Below the pieces are notes generated by a model, which ran no database searches, was not told where the DNA came from, and was given only the letters and a program-made list of their open reading frames with translations. Of a DNA stretch of 64,000 bases, positions 17,612 to 29,040 are shown piece after piece (position 1 is the first letter of the stretch; each line of letters starts with the position of its first letter). Source of the stretch: Dillenia suffruticosa (taxonomy: Eukaryota; Streptophyta; Magnoliopsida; Dilleniales; Dilleniaceae). Both the position numbers and the translations under genes were made by a program. The stretch covers positions 11,981,001-12,045,000 of the forward strand of contig JAVTVX010000027.1 in NCBI GenBank assembly GCA_033439265.1, in the 5' to 3' direction.

Positions 17612-18445
17612 GTTGATATCAGAGCCAATCCAGGTTTTTTTTTTTCCTTCGAATTATTCTTATTTAATTTTTTTTTTCTTTTTGTGTCTGAAAAAAAAAA
17701 AAACTCTTCATTCGTTGGTTTATTTCTTATTTTGGGTGTACTTATTCTTTATTTTGTGCTGTCATATTCCCAAAAAAAAAAGAGAGGGGCAAAAAAAAAA
17801 AAAGACCCACAACAAAAAAAAGGGGCCGTGAAAAAAAAAGGCCAAAAAAAAGGGAAAAGAAAAAAGAAAAAGACCCACAAAAAAAAAAAAAAAAGAGAAG
17901 AGGCCTTGGAAAAAAAAAAGGACAGTTTTCAAATTTTGCAAAATTGAAAAGTCTCCATTTTGTGATTTGGCAGTGTTATTACCTTTTGGTTGGATTTGAA
18001 ATATTTCATTATTTGTACACTTACCCAAATTCAAACTTTCCATATTTCTTTTCCTTTTATGAACTATTTCTTTATTTGTTCACCTTCCTTATTTATCTCA
18101 TTCCTTGACTGTTTCCTTTCTAATTTAGCAATTTTTTTTTAAAATTTACTACTTTTCTTATTCCTTATTTTTCTCTTTCCTTCTTATTTTTCTTGTTATC
18201 ATTTCTTCTATATAAGTCATTGAATTTCACAGGGTAATTATTTTTGAGTTGAGTTCTCGAGTTCAATAAAGAACTTGACTAAGTGAAGTAGAGTGGTAAA
18301 AGATAAGAGAGAATTCATTAAAAATAAAAGCCAAATACATAGAGTGAAACACGAGTGGATTTGAGTATTTTTGAGTGAAATACGTGAGGGAGTGTGGTTT
18401 GTTTCTTTCCTATTTTATTCTAACATTGTCTTGCAGATTTCAATC
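17612..18445 (+). other. G 5' leader with homopolymer-rich tract
   Basis: Untranslated region between the primer site and gag. From about 17630 to 17925 it is a run of poly-T then poly-A/G blocks with short interruptions. This yields lysine-rich spurious frames and is a likely place for sequencing or assembly length errors. A pyrimidine stretch ending in ttgcag near 18430-18435, just before the gag ATG, resembles a splice acceptor, but no donor was identified. Confidence 0.6.
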
Positions 18446-20450
18446 ATGACTCAAAATCAAAAAGATAACATAAATGAGGAGGTTCAACCACAGGTTGGGC
18501 CGAATCTACAACTACAAGCATTTATGGGGGAGATGAGACGGATGATGAAGAGGGAGTTAGATCTTATACATGAAAGGTTGGATAAGGTGGAAGAGGGGTC
18601 GCAAAAAGGACAACATCGATAGTGCCAACCCCCTCCAGGAGGAATAGGTTTCATCAAAGAGAAACTGAAGTTGTGGATGAGTTTGAAGGGGATTGGTTAG
18701 AATAGGAGTTTGATAGGTTGTCAGTGGGTAGTTATAGGAGACTTGGTCGAAATAGAGAAGTTAATAATCGGGTAGATAACAATTTAGGTAGTATCAAGAT
18801 GAAAATTCTATCGTTTCAAGATAAAAGCGATCCCGAAACATATCTTGAGTGGGAAAAAAAATTGAGTTAGTTTTTTATTGTCACAGCTATTCTGAATTAA
18901 AGAAGGTTAAACTTGTTGTTATTAAGTTTACTGATTATGCAATTGTATGGTGGGATCAGTTGTGCATCAATAGACGACGGAATGGGGATCAACCCATTGA
19001 AACTTGGGGTGAGATGAAGAGGGTGATGAGACGACGATTTGTGCCGAGTCATTACTATAGGGATTTATATCTCAAATTGCAGAGTCTCCACCAAGGTAAT
19101 CGGAGCGTAGATGAGTATTACAAAGAGATGGAGATAACTATGATTCGAGCTAATGTGGAAGAAGATAGAGAGGCGACGATGGCTAGATTTTTGAATGGTT
19201 TAAATCGAGAGATTGCCAACACGATCGAGCTTCACCATTATGTGGAGTTGGAGGATTTAGTACATATGGCAATCAAGGTTGAAAGGCAGCTCAAAAGAGG
19301 TAACACACGACCAAAGCCAACACCACAGAATCCGAATGCAACATCTTGGAGAATGAGCTACCTGAAGAAAGAAGAAAATTTAGCCATCTCCAGAGTTAAG
19401 CCTGAACATAAACCTGTTATCTCCACCACAACTTCTCAAAGTAAGTCAACCCCTACTTTAACTCGATCTAATGAGATTAAATGCTTCAGGTGTCAGGAAA
19501 GAGGACATATAGCTAGCCAATGTCCAAACAAGCGAGTTATGGTGATTCGGGAAAATGGTGCAATCGAGTCTGAAGATAAAGGTGACATTGATTGTTTGCC
19601 TCCATTGGAAATCATCCCCATCAGAGCTGAGGAGTATGGGGCTGAATATGGTGAGATGTTAGCGCTAGTAACATGTCGAGCCTTAAGCTTACAAGCCAAA
19701 AGAGATGAAGAAGAAGTACAACGGGAGAATATCTTTCACACTCGTTGCCATGTGAAAGACAAGGTATGCATTTTGATCATTGACGGTGGTAGTTTTACTA
19801 ATGTTGCGAGTAAGACTTTAGTGGAAAAGCTCAATTTGTCAACCACTAAACATTCTCAACCATACAAGCTACAATGGTTGAATGATAGTGGAGAAGTGAG
19901 GGTTACAAAACAAGTTGTTGTACCATTCTGGATTGGAAAATATGAAGATGAGGTGCTATGTGATGTGGTGCCAATGCAGGCTGAGCATATTTTGTTAGGA
20001 AGGCCTTGGCAATTTGATCGACATGTGCAACATGACGGCTTCACCAACAAATATTCATTCATGTTCAACCAACGAAAAATCACTTTAATTCCAGTGACAC
20101 CAAAGCAAGTCTATGAAGACCGAGTGAGGTTGCAAAAATTGAGTGAGCAACAAAAACAAAAAGATCAAAATGGGTTGAGAGAAGAAAAAAAAGAGAGAAA
20201 TGCCGAATTTGATGAGAAAGAGAAAAGAGAGGAAAGTTCGGCCGAAGAGGTAAAATCCGAGAGAAAACAAAAGAATTTCTATGCCAAAACAAGTGAGATT
20301 AAGCGAGCGATACTCTCAAGACAGCCAATGATTGTACTTATGTACAAGGAATTCTTTTTAAACACTGACCAACTTAACCATTCTTTGCCGAGTGTTATTG
20401 TGTCTCTTTTGCAGGAATTCGAAGATGCGTTTCCTGAAGAGCTACCCTAA
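18446..20450 (+). pseudogene. G gag and protease, frameshifted
   Basis: Starts at ATG 18446 (MTQNQKDN). The frame is broken at 18620-18622 (TAG), again near 18700, and by loss of one A in the homopolymer at 18854-18861; it is then open from about 18849 to 20450. That part has the retrotransposon gag domain (WWDQL, YYKEME, FLNGLNREIA), CCHC knuckle CFRCQERGHIASQC at 19482-19523, and a protease with IIDGGSFTNVAS near 19776, where DGG stands in place of the usual DSG. A lysine/glutamate-rich linker follows. The stop TAA at 20448-20450 separates it from RT. It would form capsid and mature it; now broken. Confidence 0.85.
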
Positions 20451-20453
20451 GGT

Positions 20454-22910
20454 TTGCCACCTATCCGAGGGATTGAACATCAAATTGATTTCATATCCAG
20501 TGCATCAATTCCAAATCGCCCAACATATAGAAGCAATCCAGAAGAGGCGAAGGAGCTTCAAAGACAGGTCGAAGAGTTGATGGAAAAGGGGCATGTGAGA
20601 GAAAGTATGAGTCCATGTGCAGTTTCAGTGATTTTGGTACCTAAGAAAGATGGAACATGGAGGATGTGTGTTGACTGCCGAGCCATTAACAACATAACGG
20701 TAAGATATCGACACCCTATTGCTCGTTTAGATGACATGTTAAATGAGTTGCATGGTGCTTGTGTGTTTTCTAAAATTGATCTTAAGAGTGGATATCATCA
20801 AATACGAATGAAAGAAGGAGATGAATGGAAAACAGCTTTTAAAACTAAATATGGGTTGTATGAGTGGTTAGTTATGCCTTTTGGATTAACCAATGCTCCT
20901 AGTACATTCATGCGCTTAATGAATCATGTTTTGCGTGCTTTTATTGGTAAATTCGTTGTTGTTTATTTTGATGATATTTTGATATATAGCAAAAGTTTGC
21001 ATGATCATGTCTCACATTTGCATTTGGTTTTGGATGTACTTAGAAAAGAAAATTTATATGCTAACCTCAAAAAGTGTACCTTCTGCACCGACAAGCTTGT
21101 TTTTCTGGGTTTTGTTGTGAGTGCAAAAGGCATCGAGGTGGATGAAGAGAAGATCAAAGCCATCCAAGAATGGCCAACCCCCTCCAATATAGGTAATGTT
21201 AGAAGTTTTCATGGTCTTGCTAGTTTTTACAGGAGGTTCGTGAAAGATTTTAGCACTATCGCTGCACCGCTTACATAAGTCATCAAGAAAAACGTTGTAT
21301 TTCAATAGAGTGAAGAGCAAGAGAAGGCGTTTCAACTTATTAAATATAAGCTTACTCATGCACCTTTACTTGCTTTACCGAACTTGTCTAAAACATTTGA
21401 AATTGAATGTGATGCTTCTGGTGTAGGTATAGGCGCTATTCTTATGCAGGATGAAAGACTACTTGCATACTTTAGTAAGAAGTTAAGTGGGGCTGCATTT
21501 AACTATCCTACCTATGACAAAGAATTGTATGCCTTGGTTCGAGCTTTGGAGACATGGCAACACTATTTGTGGCCGAAAGAATTTGTGATTCGTACGGATC
21601 ATAAATCCTTGAAACATTTGAAAAGTCAACATAAGCTAAATAAGAGACATGCTCGATGGATGGAATTCATTGAAACTTTTCCTTATGTCATTCGATATAA
21701 ACAAGGTAAGGAGAATGTAGTTGCGGATACACTTTCACGCAGGTATGCCTTAATCTCTACTCTTAATGCTAAATTTCTTGGTTTTGAGCATAGTAAAGAA
21801 CTTTATCATGATGACCATGATTTTGGAGAAATTTATAATGCATGTGAAAAGTCTGCAGAATGCAAATTCTATAGGCATGAGAACTTTCTGTTTAAAGAAA
21901 ATAAGTTGTGCATGTCAAATTGTTCATTGAGAGAGTTGTTAGTTCGAGAATCTCATAGCGGAGGGTTAATGGGACATTTTGGAGTTGCTAAAACCTTGAC
22001 AATTTTACAAGAGCACTTTTATTGGCCACACATGAAGCAAGACATTGAGAGATTTTGTGGTAAATGTATTACCTGTAAGCAAGCTAAATCTAAGATTCAA
22101 TCTAATGGTCTTTACACACCTCTACCTATTCCTAGTTCACCTTGGATTGACATTTCAATGGATTTTGTTTTGGGTTTATCTAAGAATGAATATGGATTAG
22201 ATTCGATCTTTGTAGTTGTAGATCGATTTTCTAAGATGGCTCATTTTATTTCTTGTCATAAATCTGACAATGCTTCTCACATTGCGGAATTATTCTTTAG
22301 GGAAATTGTGAGATTACATGGGATACCTAGAACAATCGTTTCAGATCGGGATACTAAGTTCCTGAGTTACTTTTGGAAGACATTATGGGGAAAGTTAGGA
22401 ACGAAACTTTTATTTTCAACAATTTGTCATCCTCAAACTGATGGTCAAACAGAAGTAGTCAACAGAACTTTATCCACTTTGTTGAGAGCTGTCATTGGTA
22501 AAAATATTAAAACTTGGGAAGAATGTTTGCCACATGTTGAGTTTGCATATAATCGTGCTGTTCACTCTACTACTAAATTCTCACCATTTGAAATTGTTTA
22601 TGGTTTTAATCCTTTAACTCCTTTGGATTTCTTACCTTTATCTATTTCTGAGCAAGTGGATTTAGATGGTAAGAAAAAAGCAGAATTTGTGAAGCAACTT
22701 CACGAGAAAGTACGATTCAATATCGAGAGAAGGACCGAACAATACATCAAGCAAGCTAACAAGGGACGTCACAAGTTGATTTTTGAACCCGGTGATTGGG
22801 TTTGGTTATACATGCGCAAGGAAAGATTTCCGACACAGAGACGTTTCAAGTTGTTGCCCCGAGGAGATGGTCCTTTTCAAGTGCTAGAACGGATCAACGA
22901 CAATGCTTAA
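20454..22910 (+). pseudogene. G RT-RNase H-integrase, interrupted
   Basis: RT: VDYRAINN-like block (here [16 protein letters not shown]), [12 protein letters not shown], active site FDDILIYS near 20965-20985. Stops occur at 21276-21278 (TAA) and 21306-21308 (TAG). RNase H begins near 21400 ([14 protein letters not shown]) with DKELYALV and RTDHKSLK. Integrase: zinc-binding H-H-C-C region 21950-22080 (GHFGVAK...CGKCITC), then core Asp in MDFVLG (22160), Asp in VSDRDTKF (22340) and Glu in GQTEVVNR (22450). A stop at 22908-22910 cuts the C-terminus (NDNA*). No chromodomain is visible. Non-functional copy. Confidence 0.88.
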
Positions 22911-23023
22911 AGACTTGATTTACCAGGTGAGTATCATGTTAGTGCTATTTTCAATATTACTGACTTGAGTCCTTTTGATGTAGGTGACGATTTGAGGACA
23001 AATCCTTCTCAAGAGGAGGGGAA

Positions 23024-23876
23024 TGATGAGATCATCAAGATTGCAAGGAATTCACGAGATCCAACTCAAGTCTCAGTTGGGTCGATGACAAAGACCCGAG
23101 TTAAAAGATTCAATGAAACACTGAATAACTTAATTCACGGGGCTTTACAACAAGAAATTAGAGCCCAAATAAATAAAGAACCAAAATGGGTCTTGCACTG
23201 AATAACTTAATTCAGGGGGTTTTACAACAAGAAATTGGAGCCCAAATAAATAAAGAACCAAAAGGGGCCTTAATTATGCTTATACAAGCCCAGTTGGAAG
23301 AATAAAAGGGCCCAAAACTACCCAAGACCAAGGGAGGACGAAAATAAAAAAAAAAATAGCAGCAAGACTTGGTCAAAGTAGTTTGATTTATTTAGTTTCC
23401 CAATTTTAATTTTTGTAACTTATGTTTAGTTTCCTAATTCTTTATTGTTTAGGGAGTTACTAAATTTTTTGTTGTCAATTATGTTTTTAGCTTTAGGCTA
23501 TAAATAGGCCATTATACATTGTGTAAAGACAACAACACTTTTGAAAGAATTAATAAAATTGTGAGGATTCTTCACACAGCTCTTGTTCTTTTGAGAACTT
23601 GAACTTATTCAAGATATGAGTCTTGTTTAGTTATTTGACTTATCAATCTAGGTTTCGAACCATCTAGATTGTGGCGTCATTCATTCCATCTTTATACCAA
23701 AGTTTTTGATCTAGTGAGAAACGGGTCTAAGGTCATATACCTTAGGTTTTTCCTCCTTTAGGGCAAGGGTTGAGGTCTTTAATTCCACCGGTTCAAATAA
23801 TTCGTTCGAACAATTTTTGGGCTAAATTAACTTATTCGTGGATTCTTGGGTTTTTATACCCAACGGGTACACATCA
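23024..23876 (+). repeat. G 3' LTR with 77-bp internal tandem duplication
   Basis: 853 bp, preceded by polypurine tract aagaggagggga. It is 78 bp longer than the 5' LTR because the segment 23121-23197 is repeated at 23198-23274, with small differences between the copies (e.g. cacgggg/caggggg). Because both LTRs are made from one template at insertion, the duplication arose afterwards. Confidence 0.88.
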
Positions 23877-23881
23877 TATGG

Positions 23882-24996
23882 CCTCCAGCAATCACCTAGA
23901 GCATGGAATGAAAAACTTAGCACTACTCTCCTTGAACACGGTTTTAAGAAATGCGTTAGTGATTCATCTTTATTTCTCAAGAACCTAGGAGAAAATACCA
24001 TTATCATTCTTGCTTATGTAGATGAAATAATTATAACAGGAAATGATATGAATCTCATTAACAAAGTTATAACTTTTCTTCAAACTAAGTTTGACATCAA
24101 GGATCTAGGGAAACTAAAATACTTCCTAGGGATAGAACTTGCCTATTATTCCAATAAGCTTGTTCTATCACAAAGAAAGTATGCTCTTGACCTTCTGCAG
24201 GAGACGGGAAACTAGGTGCCAAACCAGCTTGTAGTCCGGTAAGCACATCCTTAAGTCACAAAGATGATTAGGAGATTTATGAAGATAAGCAACGATATCA
24301 AAGACTTGTTGGAAGATTGATCTACCTAACCATCACTAGACCGGACATCTCTTATGCAGTTGGGCAAGTTAGCCAGCACATGCATCAACCTAAGAAGAAG
24401 CATTGGAGGGCCATTGAAAGAATTCTTCTCTACCTAAAGGGAACTCCAGGAATGGGAATTCAAATGAAGAAGAACGAATCTTCTCAAATCATAGGGTTCT
24501 GTGATGCAGATTGGGCTGGTGATTCAGAAGATAGGAGATCGACTTCAGGGTATTGCATGTTTGTTGGAGGGAATCTTGTTGCTTGGAAAAGCAAAAAACA
24601 GCATGTGGTATCAAGATCAAGTGCAGAAGCGGAATATAGAGCCATGGCAACCACTACAAGTGAAGTCGTGTGGTTGAAAGCCTTGATTGAAGAAATAGGG
24701 TTCATAGTCCCTACTCCAATCTCCCTACATTGTGATAACCAATCAGCCATTCACATCGCCTCAAACCCGGTTTTTCATGAAATGACAAAGGACATTGAGG
24801 TGGATTGTCACTTTGTGAGGCAAAAGGTTGAAGAGAAGCTCATCACTCCAAGATTCACTAAAAGCGATGATCAAATTGCTGACATCCTCACCAAGCCTGG
24901 GACCGCCAATCATATACAAAGAAACCTGGTCAAGTTAGGTATTATAGATACATACACACCCAACTTGAGGGGGAGTGTTGAAATAAAAGAGAACTA
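23882..24996 (+). pseudogene. C1 RT-RNase H fragment (after G)
   Basis: Continues RT from the G insertion: RAWNEKL, then YVDEIIITG where the catalytic YVDD has become YVDE, destroying the active site. A 1-nt loss near 24209 (gggaaactagg for gggaaaactagg) shifts the frame, and GAG to TAG occurs near 24268-24270. The frame is open again to the RNase H end (DADWAGDSEDRRS, SSAEAEYRAM, CDNQSAIH) and stops just inside the LTR at 24997. Non-functional. Confidence 0.88.
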
Positions 24997-25104
24997 AGTG
25001 TGGATAGTATAGGCCCCATTTCAAGCCAAGTTTAAGCCCATCCATGAGATGTATGTGGCCCGTTCCTTATGGGTTTTTTAGTCCTCAAAAAGGGCATTGT
25101 TAAG
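24976..25104 (+). repeat. C1 3' LTR, first 129 bp (interrupted by C2)
   Basis: Starts TGTTGAAATAAAAGAG after the polypurine tract and stops at ...gcattgttaag, where the 5' LTR of C2 begins. It differs visibly from C2 LTRs (e.g. gtggatagtat for gtagttagcat). The expected TSD is ttaag (25100-25104). Its counterpart past C2 was lost in the deletion at 38818/38819. Confidence 0.85.
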
Positions 25105-25560
25105 TGTTGAAATAAAAGAGAATTAAGTGTAGTTAGCATAGGCCCCATTTCAAGCCAAGTTTAAGCCCATCCATGAGATGTATTTGGCCCGTTCCTTATG
25201 AGTTTTTTAGTCCTCAAAAATGGCATTGTTAAGCCCCTAAAAGAAGCCCAAAATGGGCCCTAAAAAGGGCAAAACGACTAGTTCTTTTGAACTAGCCGTT
25301 GCACTGTATAACAGCCATAAAAATGGCTGTTATACAGTGATTTTGGGGACAGAAATCTGTCCCCAATGTTCCCCAACGGATCCTTGAGTGTTTGGGGTCT
25401 TTTTCCCTCTCTTTCTCATGTAATAATCTCTATAAATAGGAGGTTGTATGGGATGTTCTATCCATGAAAAAACAATGCTCTCATTGTGCACTCTTTCTTC
25501 AAATAAAGATCTTTAAGTTTTCATTCAATCCTAGTTGCTTGATAGCTTGAAATCTCAACA
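25105..25560 (+). repeat. C2 5' LTR
   Basis: 456 bp, TGTTGAAATAAAAG...ATCTCAACA. U3 contains ggctagttc-gaactagcc inverted arms, a ccataaaaatgg hairpin, and AACGG cores (one in ccccaacgg). The TATA box tataaata is at 25431-25438. The last base is the A of the gag ATG. Confidence 0.92.
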
Positions 25561-28048
25561 TGGTATCAGAGCAGGCAACGATACCTTCCTCTTCCGGTCT
25601 TAATGACCCTCCACCACAAATTAGCACCTCAATGTTCACCTCCTTACTTCTAGATTCAACAAACTACAATGCTTGGCAAGATACCATCAAGAGGTCCCTA
25701 AACTTCTACAACCTTGAAAATCACATCTTTGAAGAACCTCTTGATGAAGCCAATCCATTATTCAGAGTATGGAAGAAGAAAGACGATCAAGTGGTGGTGC
25801 TCCTTCAAATGTCTCTTGACAAAACTCACAAGGCTATGGTCACATGTATTCCAAACGCAAGAGCATTATGGGAGCAAATGCAATCATTATATGGTCAAGA
25901 ATCCAACACCGGAAGAATCTTTGAGCTGAAAAAGAAGATCTTCAAAATTCAAAAAGGAGGTAAATCCTTACCCGAATACTTTGGGGAATATAGGGATCTA
26001 TGGAATGAACTCAATCTCTTAAGGCCTCCTACTATAAATCTCAAGACCATTCTTCAAAGGAACGATGAAGATATGACCTTTGGTCTACTCATGGGTCTTG
26101 GAGATGAATATGCTCCAATTCGACAAGAGATTCTTCGAATGAAGGTCTTTCCTTCATTTCAAGAAGTCCAATTCATGGTGCAAAGAACCGAGACTAGCTT
26201 AAGGCTTGAAGAATCTACCAAGCTTAAATCCGACTCTCAAGCCTTCCAAGCTGTCCATGAAGAGCATCCGGCCAACAACACTCAAAACTTTGCAAAAAGA
26301 GACATCTGCCCACATTGCAAGAAGTCCGGCCATAAGAAAGAAAAATGCTGGTTCCTACACCCACATTTGAGGCCGAAATATGCTAGGAAAAATCCGGAAT
26401 CATCTTCAAATGCTCAACAAGTGTCTCAAGTGGCAGCACTCGAATCCAAGATGGAGGAGATGCATAAGGAATTCAAACGACTTGTTGGGCAGATTAGTTA
26501 CCATTCTGGTAATTCCTTATCTTCATCTATTTCCAATTCTTGGCTCATAGATTCCGGATGTGACGATCATATGGTAAAAGATAAAAAGAAAATCAACAAG
26601 TTTATTCCCTTGACCAATCATAAATTAGTTAAAGTAGCTAATGGTCATAAGTTAAAAGTTGAGCACTTAGGAGAAATTGAACTATTTGGGAGAAAGACTA
26701 AAGCTTTATATGTTCCAAAGTTCAATTCAAACTTACTTTCTATTAGCAAGATAACCAAAGAGCAAGATTGCAAAGCTATTTTTGATCCTAACCAAGTAAT
26801 TTTTCAGGATCGCAAAACGAACAATTTGATTGGCAAGGGAACTAGGAGGAACAACCTCTATTACTTGGATCAAGAGAACCAAGCTTTTGCTGTCCGAAAC
26901 ATATCCTCCTCTCTATGGCATGAACGTCTAGGGCATCCAGGAAACCTAGCTTTGAAACGCCTATTTCCGAATAGTGAATTAGAAGATAGGCATTGCAAAG
27001 CTTGTGTACTTGGAAAACAAACCAAAGTGTATTATCCCATTTCTGAAACAATATATAAAAAGGCTTTTGAATTAGTTCATTCAGATGTTTGGACCTCTCC
27101 TTTAGTCTCCCATAATGGTTTTAGATACTTTGTGACATTCATAGATCACAAAACTAGATACACTTGGGTTTATCTCTTAGTTAACAAATCTGAAGTATTT
27201 GAGGCATTCAAGAGCTACTATAGATATATAACAAAGCAATTTAATGCTAACCTAAAGATGTTTAGGTCAGATCATGGAGGGGAGTTCACTAGCCTTGAGT
27301 TTGAAAAATTTCTAGATGAAAAAGGGATCATTCATCAAAAGTCTTGTGTGTACACTCCTCAACAAAATGGAATAGCCGAGAGAAAGAATAGGCATCTCTT
27401 GGAGACAGCTAGATCTATGATGTTTCACTCAAACTTACCTAAGGAATATTGGAATGAGGCCATTAAGACCGCTGCTCACCTTATAAACCTCATGCCATCC
27501 CAAATCCTAGGAGGAAAGTCACCCCTACAGCTACTCCTTGGAAAGAAACCTAGCATTGATCATTTAAGAGTTTTTGGTTGTGTTTGCTATGTCCACATTC
27601 CTAGTCATCTTAGGAGCAAACTAGATGCCAAGGGAAGAAAATGCATCTTTTTAGGATATTCCTCGTTTGAAAAAGGCTATAAATGTTATGATCCTCTAAC
27701 CAAGAAACTATACACATCCAAGGATGTGATATTTGTGGAAAATGAGCCGTACTTTGCAGGTCAAAGAAGAGAAGATCAAACCAAAGAAATCTACCAGCAA
27801 GAACAATGGAATGTGATTCTACCAAAAATCAATGAAGTTCCTGCCGAAAGCAATGAAGAAACTCACCAAAATGATCCAACTCAAGGGGACCCATCACCCT
27901 CTCATTCAGATCATGAAATAGAAGAAGATCAAGAGGAAGGACACTCAGACTCAGGGGGAGCTCTTGATATGGCCGAAGAGCATGAGGAGCAGTCTATGGA
28001 TGAACCCCCTCCTCCTCTTCGAAGATCTACAAGACTTAGACTTCCTCC
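25560..28048 (+). CDS. C2 gag-protease-integrase part of polyprotein (up to H1)
   Basis: MVSEQATIPSSS start at the LTR/primer junction. Gag (WQDTIKRSLNFY, DKTHKAM), CCHC CPHCKKSGHKKEKC at about residue 250, protease LIDSGCDDHMV near 330, GAG-pre-integrase WHERLGHPG...HCKAC, integrase HSDVWTSP / RSDHGGEF / NGIAERKNR with all three acidic residues, then the acidic linker to LRRSTRLRLPP, where H1 is inserted. No stop. The frame runs into the H1 LTR until 28118. Together with 31591-33280 it was a single polyprotein gene before H1 landed. Confidence 0.92.
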
Positions 28049-28504
28049 TGTTAAAAATAAGGGAGAAGATGAAGATAAGTCTCAAGGTATTCAACTTGAA
28101 AATATGATAATGTCATAAACATTGGGCCTTTTATTTTTTAATGTTCAGAATTTGGCAACATATTTATGACCCAAAATACATTCAAAAACAAGCCCAATGA
28201 AGCCCAAAAGTATGGAGAAAAGTCTAAGAGGTAAACCCAAATAGCTAGGGGCAGTTTGGGCAATGTATATTCCAACAGTCCAAAAACTAGCTGTTGGAAT
28301 TCCTTGGAGTTTGAGCCCCAACGGGAATATTGACTTTGTTCTCTCTCTACTGGCTATTTTTCTCCCTTTGCCTATAAATAGAGCTATTGCTCTCCTTGTA
28401 AAATTAAGAGGAAGATAATCTCTCTTCCTTTGTATCATTCAACTACATCAATAAAAACCAGAAGTTTATTAGATTTCTCTCTCTTCTTAGTCAAAAATCC
28501 AACA
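28049..28504 (+). repeat. H1 5' LTR
   Basis: 456 bp, TGTTAAAAATAAGGG...AATCCAACA, with TATA box tataaata at 28373-28380. The ctagctgttgg arm pairs with an upstream ccaacag, and a ccccaacggg core is present. The primer site tggtatcagagc follows at 28505. Confidence 0.93.
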
Positions 28505-29040
28505 TGGTATCAGAGCAAACATCGACTCCGGGGTTGGGAAATTCTCTTCCTCAAATCTCTTCCTTTCAAATCCAACTTTTCTCCCAAATTATTCTAAGCT
28601 CAACCAATTACTTCCAATGGGCTAGTCATATCAGAAGATCTCTCAATGGAGCAAAACTTCTGTCTTTCATTACAAAAGATCCTATGGATCGGCTAGACCC
28701 ACGATTTGATGAATGGAAGGAGCTGGATGATCAAGTGTTCCTATTGCTAACAAGCTCCATGGATCAAGCACACAAAAATATGGTAATGTGCTGTCCGAGT
28801 TCCAAATCCTTATGGGAGCAAATGTATGGGTTATATGGTCAGGAATCAAACTTGAGCAGAATATTTGAAATACAAAAAAGGATTGCGGCCATCCAAATGG
28901 AGAAGAAATCAATTACACAATTGTTCGGAGAACACGAGGACTTGTGGAATGAGCGTAACACATTGAGACCTCTCACAAGTGATATAAAAGTGGGTGTATT
29001 TGTTATGTTCATATTCCTAGGCAGTTTAGAGATAAGTTAG
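28504..29040 (+). pseudogene. H1 gag N-terminal fragment fused out of frame to the integrase end
   Basis: MVSEQTSTPGLG start, normal H gag to SDIKV (about 163 residues), then the internal deletion joins it out of frame to integrase C-terminal sequence, and the frame ends at 29038-29040. The junction gtgggtgtatt has a short overlap between the two parent sequences (ataaaagtg and tttgggtgt). It lacks the CCHC knuckle and protease, so it could give at most a partial capsid-like protein. Whether such a fragment interferes with or assists packaging is unknown. Confidence 0.85.

Larger units (their letters stand above)
16837..23876 (+). mobile_element. G: Ty3/gypsy retrotransposon, complete but decayed
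   Basis: About 7.0 kb, inserted in C1 RT with TSD tatgg (16832-16836 and 23877-23881); joining the flanks restores gcaatatatggcctc. LTRs are 775 bp (5') and 853 bp (3'). Gene order is gag, protease, RT, RNase H, integrase, which defines gypsy. I see no chromodomain after integrase. LTRs differ at many positions and pol has stops, so it is much older than B1, E1 or H1. Lineage is not assigned. Confidence 0.93.

Noticed and set aside
17567..17947. Lysine-rich frames in the G leader
   Set aside because: Produced by poly-A/G runs in the untranslated leader; no start context or homology.
18446..22910. Endogenous pararetrovirus (caulimovirid) instead of gypsy G
   Set aside because: It has LTRs, a TSD, a polypurine tract and an integrase; no movement protein region was seen.
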